Positions 35,518-43,721 of a stretch of DNA of 64,000 nucleotides are shown in pieces. Numbering within the stretch: the first letter of the stretch is position 1; each line of letters starts with the position of its first letter. The notes beneath the pieces were generated by a model. It was given only the letters and a program-made list of their open reading frames with translations. It had not been told where the DNA came from and searched no databases. The stretch spans positions 1 through 64,000 of the forward strand of contig JBPYFJ010000153.1 in NCBI GenBank assembly GCA_051985675.1, read 5' to 3'. Source of the stretch: JAFAXD01 sp051985675. GTDB lineage: Bacteria > Pseudomonadota > Alphaproteobacteria > Rhizobiales > Xanthobacteraceae. Position numbers and translations under genes: made by a program.

Positions 35518-35874
35518 TCAGCCGTGGCTGGCGCTGCGGATGTGACGGCGCGCGTGCTGCGGTCCGGCCGCCTTCGCGGTCGTCCTCGCGTGCCGCGGTT
35601 GCGCCGCCTGTGTGTTGGTGGAAGCGGATTGCACGATTGGCGCCGGGTTGTTGGCATCCTGGATCGGCGCCGTGTTGGTGCTGTGGACCGGGGGCACCGT
35701 CGGATAGCGCGGTGCCGAGTTGATCCCGTCCTCGATGTGTTTGACTTGATGGTTCTGAACCGCAGGCGTTGGCGCGTACTTCGGCGCTGGATTGACGGCA
35801 TCTTCCTGAGCCCACGCCACGCCGCCCGCGCCCATCAACGCGGCCGCGGCAACAGTCATCAAAATCCTGTTCAT
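35518..35874 (-). CDS. Small exported Pro/Ala/Asn-rich protein of unknown function
   Basis: 118 aa from ATG 35874, which follows a GGGAG site. A clean signal peptide (MNRILMTVAAAALMGAGG) is cut near VAWA-QED. The mature part repeats a loose motif of the type (D/I)xxNxAPxY/I: EDAVNPAPKYAPT, EDGINSAPRYPTV, QDANNPAPIVQSA. The C-terminus is basic (HARTTAKAAGPQHARRHIR). The threefold periodicity suggests a small repetitive periplasmic or surface protein. No family recognised. Confidence 0.65.
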   Translation of the reverse strand: MNRILMTVAAAALMGAGGVAWAQEDAVNPAPKYAPTPAVQNHQVKHIEDGINSAPRYPTVPPVHSTNTAPIQDANNPAPIVQSASTNTQAAQPRHARTTAKAAGPQHARRHIRSASHG

Positions 35875-36153
35875 CGCGAACTCCCTAGCAACTTTCGCCC
35901 CTCATGAAACGCTAACACCCGACCCAAGGGCACGATCATTGCAATTTGGTAAGGTTTCGAGCGAAGGCGCGCGCGTGGCGCGACGAGGTGCAAGAAGTAC
36001 GCATTCCACGGGCATTTCTCCGACACTTCAGCAGGTCGGCAGGCGCCTCATGGCCGTTATGCATGTCGATGCGGCCACACCGCGAATTCGCTCGAGCAGC
36101 CGCCACGCGCGAAGACGGTGGCCGAGAACCGGCGGTTCGCCCAGCGCCGGCCG

Positions 36154-37582
36154 TTACCGCGCGTGCGCGGCCACGCTGAGCTTGGCCGCGATCTCGGAGG
36201 GTACCGGCAAAGCCGCGATCAAATCCGCCCACGCGATTCCATCGCGCGCTTTCGCTTTGACCGCGATGTCAAGCTCGCCCGGCCGCTTGATGAAATCCAC
36301 GATCGCTCTTGCAACAGCGAGCGCATCGGGAAAGACGCTCAAAATGGACGCGACGGCTGCTGCCGATTGAACGGCGAGGTCGGCGCGGATGTCGTCCGGC
36401 GACCGGTTTTGCTTGCGCGCTTCATTGGCGACATAGCGTTCGAACAAACCGTTGTTGCTGACCGAAACGGCGAACGCCTTGAACGCTGCGTTATTGCTGG
36501 CCGCCTCCGCGACCGCCGGCGTACTTGCAAACGTCTCCTTGGTCACGTTTCCGATCGTGGCGCGCAGTCCAATTGAACCGGCCTCACGAACTCGCAGCGT
36601 GATATCGCCGACCATTTCGCTTTTAGCCTCATTCCACGACCCGGCAGCCTGCAGCGAACCGTGCATCGTCTCGTACCCCATCTCGCGCAAGTCGCGGGCG
36701 CTTGCCGTCTCGGCGTTCCGCGGCAGCGCAACTTCGACGTCATCGATCGTGAGGGCAACGTCGGTGGGCATCCCGTTGTAGGGGCGCTCGGTCGTGAGCG
36801 AGGCGCGCTTCACCGACGTCTTGAAGCGGTCACCGACTGCTTCCCCGCTTGCGAGGTCGGCGTTCAGGCCGGTCAACGACGCTGTACCAACGCCGGATAT
36901 GTAGTGCTGCACGTCGCCGGGATCTGCTTCACCCTCGGGGCTTGACCTCGGCAACGCCCGCAGCGTGTTCACCGAAAATCGATCCGCGTGCACGGTCGAT
37001 CCTTTTTTCGTGCGCATGTCGATCGCGTTGAGATCAAGCGAGCCCGCGATTGCGTCAGCGTCCTTGTCGCCGGGTTTAGGCCCGTCGGTGTAAACACGCG
37101 CCGCCCGGGCGAAATTGAGATCCGTCAGAGCGAGCGAGCCGATGGTGAGAAAGGGCCACAAACGCCCCCTCGCTCGTAACCTCGCTCGCCGTCACACGCG
37201 CAGCCTTGCCGGCAACGACGTTCTGCAGGCGGAGATCACGAACGCTCATCGCTTGGCGACCATCGGCGGAGGGCCACTCGGCCGTCAGTTCCGGAACGTT
37301 CACCGCCTGCGCCGACAGCGCCGCAAGTCGTTCGTGCAGGGGCTGCGCCCCGTCCGGGGCGAACAGTGCGCTCAGTTGCTGGCGGTCGAGGTTTGCGCCC
37401 ACGAATTCCAGGCGCGGTGCGCGGTAGCTCATGCGGCCGATCTGGAACCGGATGTCCTCGAGCGTGACGTTATCTGCCGCGCAGTTTGAGCCATGGCACA
37501 GCACACCAACGACAACGGCCGCGAGCACAAAACCATTGCGCAAGCCCAAGCCCTGCGGCCGTGGCGCGTCGGGTGAGCTCAT
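36154..37582 (-). pseudogene. Exported hypothetical protein split by a single-base frameshift
   Basis: Two open frames join into one about 475-aa protein. The first (from ATG 37582) has a signal peptide ending NCAADN and reads through ASEVTSEGAFVALS. The frame then shifts near 37155 at a CCCTTT run, and the second frame continues with FLTIGSLALTDLNFARAARVY to a stop at 36154. The second part alone lacks any start with a ribosome site or signal. Internal duplication is likely, since TLEDIRFQ, SVRDLRLQ, LALTDLNFA and TIDDVEVAL are similar beta-like strands. Family not recognised. It is either a true pseudogene or a sequencing error at the homopolymer. Bases 35875-36153 downstream hold nothing. 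Confidence 0.7.
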
Positions 37583-37599
37583 CGGGGTTCTCTCCGTCG

Positions 37600-38967
37600 T
37601 TACGCCGCCGGGAGCACCAGCTCCGCGCGCAACCCGCCGATCGGCGCCGTATCGAGCGTCAAGCTTCCGCCGTAAAGCGCCGCAAGTTCGACGACAATAG
37701 ACAATCCAAGCCCCGAGCCCGGCTTGGTTTCGTCCAACCGCTGGCCGCGGTGCGTGACCTGCTCGCGTTGATCGGCGTCGAGCCCTGGGCCGTCGTCATC
37801 GACCAGGATGTGCGCGAGTGACTGGGCGCCGTCGGTCTTGGCCAACACCTCGATGCTCACGCGCGCGTGCGCCCATTTGCAGGCGTTGTCGACCAGGTTG
37901 CCGACCATCTCCTCGAGATCGGGTTGCTCGCCCTTGAACCGCACCGGCGTCGGAGCATCGACATCGATCGCGATGCCACGATCGTGATAAATCTTCTCCA
38001 TGGTACGCGCGAGCGCCGACACCACGGGCGGCACGTCGGTAACGCCGCCGACAACCGTCAGGCGGGCGGCAAGCCGGGCACGTTCGAGGTGGCGAGCCAC
38101 CTGATCGCGCATAATATCTGCCTGCTCCAGCACCTTGTTGGCGAGCGGATCGCCCCCGCGCGCCGTCGCTTCATTGACCATTACCGATAGCGGCGTCTTC
38201 AAGGCATGCGCGAGATTGCCGACATGGGTGCGGGCACGCTCGACGATCTCCCGGTTGGCGTCGATCAGCGCGTTCGTCTCGCGCGCCAGCGGCGCGATTT
38301 CAAACGGGAACTGCCCCTCCAACCGTTCCGCCGTCCCTCCCCGGATCGCAGCCAAGCCCTCCGAAATGCGCTTGAGCGGCGCGAGGCCGAACCGAACCTG
38401 GAACATGGTGGTGAGCAGGAGCGCAACGATCAACGTGCCGAAGGTGACTACCAGGACGCGGTCGAAGGAGCGCGTCTCCTCCTCAATCTCCTGCGAGTCG
38501 CCCGCGACCGCGATCAGGTAGCGTCCGTCGTCGCCGAGATCGACGGTGCGCTCGATCAGGCGCAGTCGCTGGTCTTCGGGCCCGTCCACGTAGGTCCGGC
38601 GGGTGCCGTCGGCGGCGACCGGGGCGTCCTGATCGCTTGGATGCGGCAGCCCGCCATCCCACAGCGATCGCGAGGAGCGAACCTCGGGCTTGGGGGCGTT
38701 GAGCTTGGTGACCTGCCAATACCATCCCGACAGCGGCAGTTCGAACAGCGGCTCGCCGAGCGACTGCGGCTGGCGCTCACCGCCTTCATCCGGCGCGGCG
38801 ACTTCGGCCACGAGCGTGCGCAGGTAGACGCTCAGCCGCCGGTCAAACGAACGTTCCACTGCCTGGCGATTGAGCGTGGAGAGCACGACGCCGGTGGCGA
38901 ACAGAATCAGCACGGTCCAGACTGTCGCGGACAGGAAGAGCCGCAGCGCCAGTGAGTTAGCGCGCAT
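37600..38967 (-). CDS. Sensor histidine kinase (FeuQ/PhoQ-like)
   Basis: 455 aa from ATG 38967, whose codons overlap the last 11 bases of the regulator gene. Two membrane helices (about 10-30 and 165-185) enclose a periplasmic sensor. HAMP follows (QVRFGLAPLKRISEGLAAIR), then HisKA with the histidine in VGNLAHALKTPLSVMVNEA, then HATPase_c (NLVDNACKWA, VDDDGPGLD, GSGLGLSIVVELA). The HALKTPL form of the H-box is typical of the PhoQ/FeuQ group. The stimulus is unknown; in related rhizobia FeuQP governs envelope and osmotic functions. Confidence 0.9.
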   Translation of the reverse strand: MRANSLALRLFLSATVWTVLILFATGVVLSTLNRQAVERSFDRRLSVYLRTLVAEVAAPDEGGERQPQSLGEPLFELPLSGWYWQVTKLNAPKPEVRSSRSLWDGGLPHPSDQDAPVAADGTRRTYVDGPEDQRLRLIERTVDLGDDGRYLIAVAGDSQEIEEETRSFDRVLVVTFGTLIVALLLTTMFQVRFGLAPLKRISEGLAAIRGGTAERLEGQFPFEIAPLARETNALIDANREIVERARTHVGNLAHALKTPLSVMVNEATARGGDPLANKVLEQADIMRDQVARHLERARLAARLTVVGGVTDVPPVVSALARTMEKIYHDRGIAIDVDAPTPVRFKGEQPDLEEMVGNLVDNACKWAHARVSIEVLAKTDGAQSLAHILVDDDGPGLDADQREQVTHRGQRLDETKPGSGLGLSIVVELAALYGGSLTLDTAPIGGLRAELVLPAA

Positions 38968-39643
38968 CACCCGGACGCGTTTCGCTCGGGGGCGTGAGCA
39001 GATAACCCAGACCGCGTACGGTCTGAATAACGTCAACGCCGAGCTTCTTGCGGATACGACCTACGAACACTTCGATGGTGTTGGAGTCGCGGTCGAAATC
39101 CTGATCGTAGAGATGTTCCACCAGTTCAGTGCGCGAGACCACGCGTCCGGTGTGATGCATCAAATAAGACAACAGCCGGTATTCGTGCGACGTCAGCTTG
39201 ACGGGATTGCCGTCAACGGTAACGCGGCCGGTGCGTGAGTCGAGACGCACCGGCCCGCAGGTGAACTCGCTTTTGGCGTGGCCGACCGAGCGGCGCAGCA
39301 ACGCGCGAATGCGCGCGAGCACCTCTTCGAGATGAAATGGCTTGGCCACGTAGTCGTCGGCGCCGGCATCGAAGCCCTGAACCTTGTCGCTCCAGCGATC
39401 GCGCGCCGTGAGCAGCAGCACCGGCATGGCACGGCCCGCGCGCCGCCATGCTTCCAGAACCGAAATACCGTCCATCTTGGGAAGGCCGATGTCGAGAATG
39501 ACGGCGTCGTACGGCTCCGACTCGCCGAGGTAGTGCCCTTCCTCGCCATCAAACGCGCGATCGACCACATAGCCCGCCTCGGTCAAGGCCGTCGCGAGCT
39601 GGCGGTTGAGATCCGGATCATCCTCGATGACGAGGAGGCGCAT
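38957..39643 (-). CDS. Response regulator (FeuP/PhoP-like, OmpR family)
   Basis: 228 aa, ATG 39643 after AGGAGA. The receiver has E7/D8/D9, phospho-acceptor D51 in AVILDIGLPKMDG, and K in YVAKPFH. The winged helix is LTSHEYRLLSYLMHHTGRVVSR and TIEVFVGRIRKKLG. The segment AGYVVDRAFDGEEGHYLGE is highly characteristic of FeuP-type regulators. It overlaps its kinase and follows a PepSY gene on the same strand (spacing 15 bases), the conserved FeuP neighbourhood. Confidence 0.9.
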   Translation of the reverse strand: MRLLVIEDDPDLNRQLATALTEAGYVVDRAFDGEEGHYLGESEPYDAVILDIGLPKMDGISVLEAWRRAGRAMPVLLLTARDRWSDKVQGFDAGADDYVAKPFHLEEVLARIRALLRRSVGHAKSEFTCGPVRLDSRTGRVTVDGNPVKLTSHEYRLLSYLMHHTGRVVSRTELVEHLYDQDFDRDSNTIEVFVGRIRKKLGVDVIQTVRGLGYLLTPPSETRPGDAR

Positions 39644-39658
39644 GCATTCTCCTGCCGG

Positions 39659-39961
39659 TCAGGACCCGCCCACCATGGCGCCGGTGGCGGCATCCACCGA
39701 TGCATGGACTACTTTGCCACTGCGCGGCAACACTGTCAGCACGTAGAGAAGCCGCTTTCCCTGCTCGCACAGGCCGACCGCAAGCAATTCGCCCGGGTAG
39801 TGCGCCTTCACCCGGCGGATGGCCCTGCCCACGGGCACCAGCTTGTGGGCCTTGATGGCTTGCCGCCGCTCATCGGAGGAGAGGCAATGACGCGGTTCGG
39901 CGGCGGCTTGCCCGATCGCCGCGAGGGTGAGGATGATCAGAATAGCGAATCGATGGCGCAT
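39659..39961 (-). CDS. Small exported PepSY-domain protein
   Basis: 100 aa. The signal peptide is cut near GQAAA-EP. One PepSY module fills the rest (IRRVKAHYPGELLAVGLCE, LYVLTVLPRSGKVVHASVDAATGAMVG). PepSY proteins often modulate periplasmic enzymes or sensor kinases. Being first in a transcript with a FeuPQ-like pair, it may tune that kinase in the periplasm, by analogy. Confidence 0.85.
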   Translation of the reverse strand: MRHRFAILIILTLAAIGQAAAEPRHCLSSDERRQAIKAHKLVPVGRAIRRVKAHYPGELLAVGLCEQGKRLLYVLTVLPRSGKVVHASVDAATGAMVGGS

Positions 39962-40053
39962 CGGCCGCCGGCATCGCCGTAACTGACGAGCCCGTCAAGG
40001 GTCTTGCACAGGGCACCGTTGACAACGGGTGATCGGCCGTCGCTGATCGTTCA

Positions 40054-40803
40054 ATGCGGCGGGTCCTCCTCTCTCTCGCTTTTGCGAGTGCGGCTTCCCT
40101 GGCGCTTGCCATGGTCGGTGGCGCGCCGCCGGCGAGCGACGCAGTCGCGCACCGGGTCGCGCTGATCGTAGGCTCGCGCGGAAACTTCTGCAGCGGTGTC
40201 GCGCTGGCGCGCGATCTCCTGCTGACCGCCGCCCACTGCGTGACGCCGGGCGCCGACTACAAGCTCGTCGAGTATGACGCGAACCGCGAGCCCATTCTCC
40301 GCGATGTCACCGACATCGCGCGTCACCCGCAGTTCGAGCTCAAGGCGTTGCTGGCGCACCGCGCGACCGCCGATATCGCCCTGCTCAAGTTGGCACGGCC
40401 GGCCGACCTCGCCCCGGCCCGGCTCGCGCCATCCTCGCAACCGGTTGCGGTCGGCGACCGCTTTCTTGTGGCCGGCTACGGGGTTGCGGTGCGCGGTGAC
40501 GGCCGCACGGGTGGACAAGTCCGCGCCGCGACCCTGAGCGCGACCGGCCAGCCCGGCAGTCTTCAGATTCGCCTGCTCGACCCGGCCGCCACCGCCGCCG
40601 GCGGGCTCGGCGCCTGTACCGGGGATTCGGGGGCGCCGGTCTTCGTGCCGTCCGAACCGCTCATCGTCATCGGGCTTGTAAGCTGGTCCACCGGCCCCGG
40701 GTTGACCGGAGGCTGCGGGGGGCTGACCGGCGTCACTCCGCTTGCACGCTACCGTGGATGGATCGTCGAGCAAGCCGCCAGGCTCGGAAGCCCATTGCCG
40801 TAA
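40054..40803 (+). CDS. Exported trypsin-like (S1) serine protease
   Basis: 249 aa. The signal peptide is about 1-23. The catalytic triad is H61 in TAAHC, D107 in TADIALLKL and S192 in CTGDSGAPVF. Two disulfides are likely (C46-C62; C188 with a cysteine near GGCGG). An unpolished S1 domain fills the whole protein, without PDZ or pro-domain. Substrate unknown. It converges with the efflux gene 28 bases downstream. Confidence 0.9.
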   Translation: MRRVLLSLAFASAASLALAMVGGAPPASDAVAHRVALIVGSRGNFCSGVALARDLLLTAAHCVTPGADYKLVEYDANREPILRDVTDIARHPQFELKALLAHRATADIALLKLARPADLAPARLAPSSQPVAVGDRFLVAGYGVAVRGDGRTGGQVRAATLSATGQPGSLQIRLLDPAATAAGGLGACTGDSGAPVFVPSEPLIVIGLVSWSTGPGLTGGCGGLTGVTPLARYRGWIVEQAARLGSPLP

Positions 40804-40831
40804 ATCCCCCCCTTATCCAAGGCCCAAACCG

Positions 40832-42688
40832 TCAGGTCGAGCCGGGCCGACCCGTCGGCATCTCGCTGCGACCGCGTAACGGGCGTTCCTCCATGATCAG
40901 GAGCGCGATCAGCGACAACATCAGGAAGACCGCCCCGCAAACAAACACCCAGCGGAACGCGCCGGCGAGATCGATGCCGCCGGCCTCTGCGGTCGCGAGT
41001 GCGTCGACCGCCCGCCCCTCCCCGCCTACATACGCGAGCACGATCGCGCCCATCACCGCCACCACCAGGGCCGACATTAGTGCGCGAAAGAAATTCATCA
41101 CGCCGGTCGCCACGCCGACCTGGAAGCGCGAAACGGCATTCTGGATGCTCACGGTCGCAACCGAGAACACGGTCCCGACACCGACACCGATCACGCACAA
41201 TGCGCTGACGACAAGCCACAACGGCGCTGTCGGCCAGCACGCCAGAAAGACGTGCGTGAGTGCGGCAACGGACAGCCCGATCATGGGCAACCATTTGTAA
41301 CGCCTGAACCGAACCATGACCTGGCCGGACAATACCGAACCGGGCGTCGTCATGACGGCGATCGGGATCAACGCCCATCCGGCGTTGCTCGCCGACAGCC
41401 CGTACACATTCTCATAGTAAAGCGGCATGTAGATCGTGAGCCCGATCTGCGAGCCGACTGCGAAGGACGCAGCGAGGGTTCCAGCGCGCACGACCGGATT
41501 GGACAGCACCGTGAGCGGCAGAAACGGCTCGTCGGTGTGTGTCAGTCGCCAGTTGAAGGCAAGCCAGAGCAGGCCGGACCCGATCAGCAATCCGATGATC
41601 TGCGGCGAGGTCCAGGCAAATCGCGCGCCGCCCCAGGTCAACACCAGCAACAGCAGGATCGCGGCCGACATCATCAGCAGCGCGCCGATCAAATCGAGCT
41701 TGTGCTTGCGCTCGTGCCGGGGGAGCCGCGCGAGGTTGCGATAAATCATGAACGCGGCCGCGAGGCCGAGGGGAACGTTCAGCCAGAATATCACCGACCA
41801 GTGCAGATGATCTGCGACGTAGCCACCTGCCACCGGCCCGGCGGTACCGGCGGCAATCCAAACCGTACCGATATAGGCCTGATAGCGCCCGCGTTCGCGT
41901 GGCGCGACCGCGTCGGCAACGGTCGCCTGCACCAGCGGTACGATCCCGCCGCCACCGAGCCCTTGCAGGCCGCGGCACAGGATGAGAAGCAGCATGTTCG
42001 GGGCAAACGCGCAGGCAATGGAGCCGAAGGTGAAAATGCCGAGCGCAAGCAGCATAACCTTGCGGCGCCCATAGATGTCGGAGAGTTTGCCGAACAGCGG
42101 CGCCGCGACGGTCGACATCAGCAGATAGGCCGTTATCAGCCAGGACAGGTTCTCGAAATCGTTGAAGTCGCGCCCGATCGTCGGAAGCGCCGTTGCAACG
42201 ATGGTCTGATTGAGCGCCGACACAAACATCGCAAGGCAAACGCCCAGCACGATCGGCCGAATCTCGGCATCCGTAAGCACCCAGCGTCCAGGCAGCGGCC
42301 CGCCCGGCGCCGGAGCCGCGCCAGTTGACGGCGGCGTCGCCACCAAATCGACGGGCGCGACGCCGACCGGCGCAACGGCGGCTTCGAGCAATTCCGCGCT
42401 GGCGGGATCCGCGCCGCCGGCGACTGCGATCTGATTGGTGAGCGCCGCCTCCAACGCTTCCGGATCGCGCCGCTCGTCGTGGTCGAGATCGCCGGGCGAG
42501 ATCCCGTCCGCCGCCTTCGGAACTATCGTGAGAGTGCCGACCGCTTTCGCGCCTGATCTGACCGCGTCCGGATGGCGATCCTCATGTCGCGCGATCTGCA
42601 GATTGAGCGCAGCTTCTTGCGCCTCCGGATCGTGCGCATCGACCAAATCTCGCTGTTGCGCGCGCTCTGTTACTTTCGAAGATGGCAT
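40832..42688 (-). CDS. MFS drug:H+ antiporter (DHA2, 14-TMS) with a repetitive soluble N-terminal extension
   Basis: 618 aa from ATG 42688; a TTG nine codons earlier is weaker. Membrane part from about residue 140 has 14 helices and DHA2 motifs: LNQTIVATALPTIGRDF (motif D1), GKLSDIYGRRKVMLL (motif A), RGLQGLGGGGIVPL (motif B) and GPVAGGYVADHLHW (motif C). It expels drugs or other toxic compounds with proton import. The first 135 residues are soluble and contain two similar blocks, HDPEAQEAALNLQIA and RDPEALEAALTNQIA, which is not normal for the family. ycgN lies upstream on the same strand. Confidence 0.9.
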   Translation of the reverse strand: MPSSKVTERAQQRDLVDAHDPEAQEAALNLQIARHEDRHPDAVRSGAKAVGTLTIVPKAADGISPGDLDHDERRDPEALEAALTNQIAVAGGADPASAELLEAAVAPVGVAPVDLVATPPSTGAAPAPGGPLPGRWVLTDAEIRPIVLGVCLAMFVSALNQTIVATALPTIGRDFNDFENLSWLITAYLLMSTVAAPLFGKLSDIYGRRKVMLLALGIFTFGSIACAFAPNMLLLILCRGLQGLGGGGIVPLVQATVADAVAPRERGRYQAYIGTVWIAAGTAGPVAGGYVADHLHWSVIFWLNVPLGLAAAFMIYRNLARLPRHERKHKLDLIGALLMMSAAILLLLVLTWGGARFAWTSPQIIGLLIGSGLLWLAFNWRLTHTDEPFLPLTVLSNPVVRAGTLAASFAVGSQIGLTIYMPLYYENVYGLSASNAGWALIPIAVMTTPGSVLSGQVMVRFRRYKWLPMIGLSVAALTHVFLACWPTAPLWLVVSALCVIGVGVGTVFSVATVSIQNAVSRFQVGVATGVMNFFRALMSALVVAVMGAIVLAYVGGEGRAVDALATAEAGGIDLAGAFRWVFVCGAVFLMLSLIALLIMEERPLRGRSEMPTGRPGST

Positions 42689-42861
42689 TACGAATGGTTC
42701 GTCTCGCGAGGACAAAACTGAATCGGAATCGTCCGAGGAAATGCAGATCAGAAATCGCGCGCGCGGCGCGATATTTCAATGGCCAGTGGTGCGGGGCTGC
42801 TATGAGTTGAGAGGTCAGCGCCGCCTGCCGACGCGGCACCCAGATTTAGCCGTAATTCGGG

Positions 42862-43410
42862 TCAGCGCGATCGCAGTGTGCCGCGCTTCTTGCCTCGCGC
42901 GAGCGTCGAAGCCGGATCGACGGTTTGGCCGCTGACTTTTTTTGCACGCGCGGAGGTTGGCACCTGCATCGGCCAATCGACCAGATGGTCTTCCAGTTGT
43001 TCGTCGGGCACGTCTTGTTCAAACGCGGATACGCGACCGCGCACGGAGACCCCGGCAATGTGCACCGTCTCAGGGTCCCCCGACACCAAAGGATGCCACC
43101 AGTAGAGGTCGCGCCCCTGCGCGACCAGTCGATACCCGCAGGTCGGCGGCAGCCAACTCAGGTCCTTCACGTTCTGCGGGTTCAATTGCAAACAATCCGC
43201 GACCTTGTCCATCCGATGTTCGTAGTCGCGGCAACGGCAGGTCTGGCCGTCGAGGAGGCGGCACCCGACGTCGGTGAAGTAGATGCGGCCCGTGTCCTCG
43301 TCCTCGAGCTTGTTGAGGCAGCAGCGGCCGCAACCGTCGCACAGACTTTCCCATTCCTCCTGCGTCATGTCCGCGAGGGCTTTGCGCCGCCAGAAAGGAA
43401 TCTCGTCCAT
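42862..43410 (-). CDS. ycgN: YcgN-type cysteine-cluster protein (UPF0260)
   Basis: 182 aa. The N-terminal IPFWRRKALADMTQEEWESLC and the CxxCxxCC cluster (LCDGCGRCCLNKL) followed by TDVGCRLLD, TCRCRDY and DCLQL are the UPF0260/CxxCxxCC signature, probably binding a metal or Fe-S cluster. The C-terminal basic tail (TLARGKKRGTLRSR) is variable. Function unknown in general. Confidence 0.9.
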   Translation of the reverse strand: MDEIPFWRRKALADMTQEEWESLCDGCGRCCLNKLEDEDTGRIYFTDVGCRLLDGQTCRCRDYEHRMDKVADCLQLNPQNVKDLSWLPPTCGYRLVAQGRDLYWWHPLVSGDPETVHIAGVSVRGRVSAFEQDVPDEQLEDHLVDWPMQVPTSARAKKVSGQTVDPASTLARGKKRGTLRSR

Positions 43411-43721
43411 GCACGCTCCTTGCCGCGGTTGTAAACCAGGTTAAACGCGCGGGGCGAGCCTGTCCGTCAAGAATCATGCGTGGGTCCGCGCTTTTTTTCG
43501 TGCAGGCGCCGCGGCGGCTTCAAGGCCGGCTGCTTAACGGATTGCCCGCTTAAACTAAGTGGCTGATCGACAATGTTTTTTGGCTGAGGCTTGGTGGCAC
43601 GTGCAAAAACCGGGGAACCGCGCCATATTGCGGTCGAACGCCTGGGCCATTGGCCGGCGGTGGCGCTTTCGATATGAAACCTGCCGCCGGCTAAGCGTGT
43701 CGGCGACACGGGTGAAATTAC
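43411..43721. other. Divergent intergenic region between ycgN and the PBP gene
   Basis: About 310 bases with promoters expected for both genes. T-rich patches (CGCTTTTTTTCGTG near 43490, TGTTTTTTGG near 43575) stand out from the GC-rich surroundings. No conserved binding site is recognisable. Confidence 0.4.
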
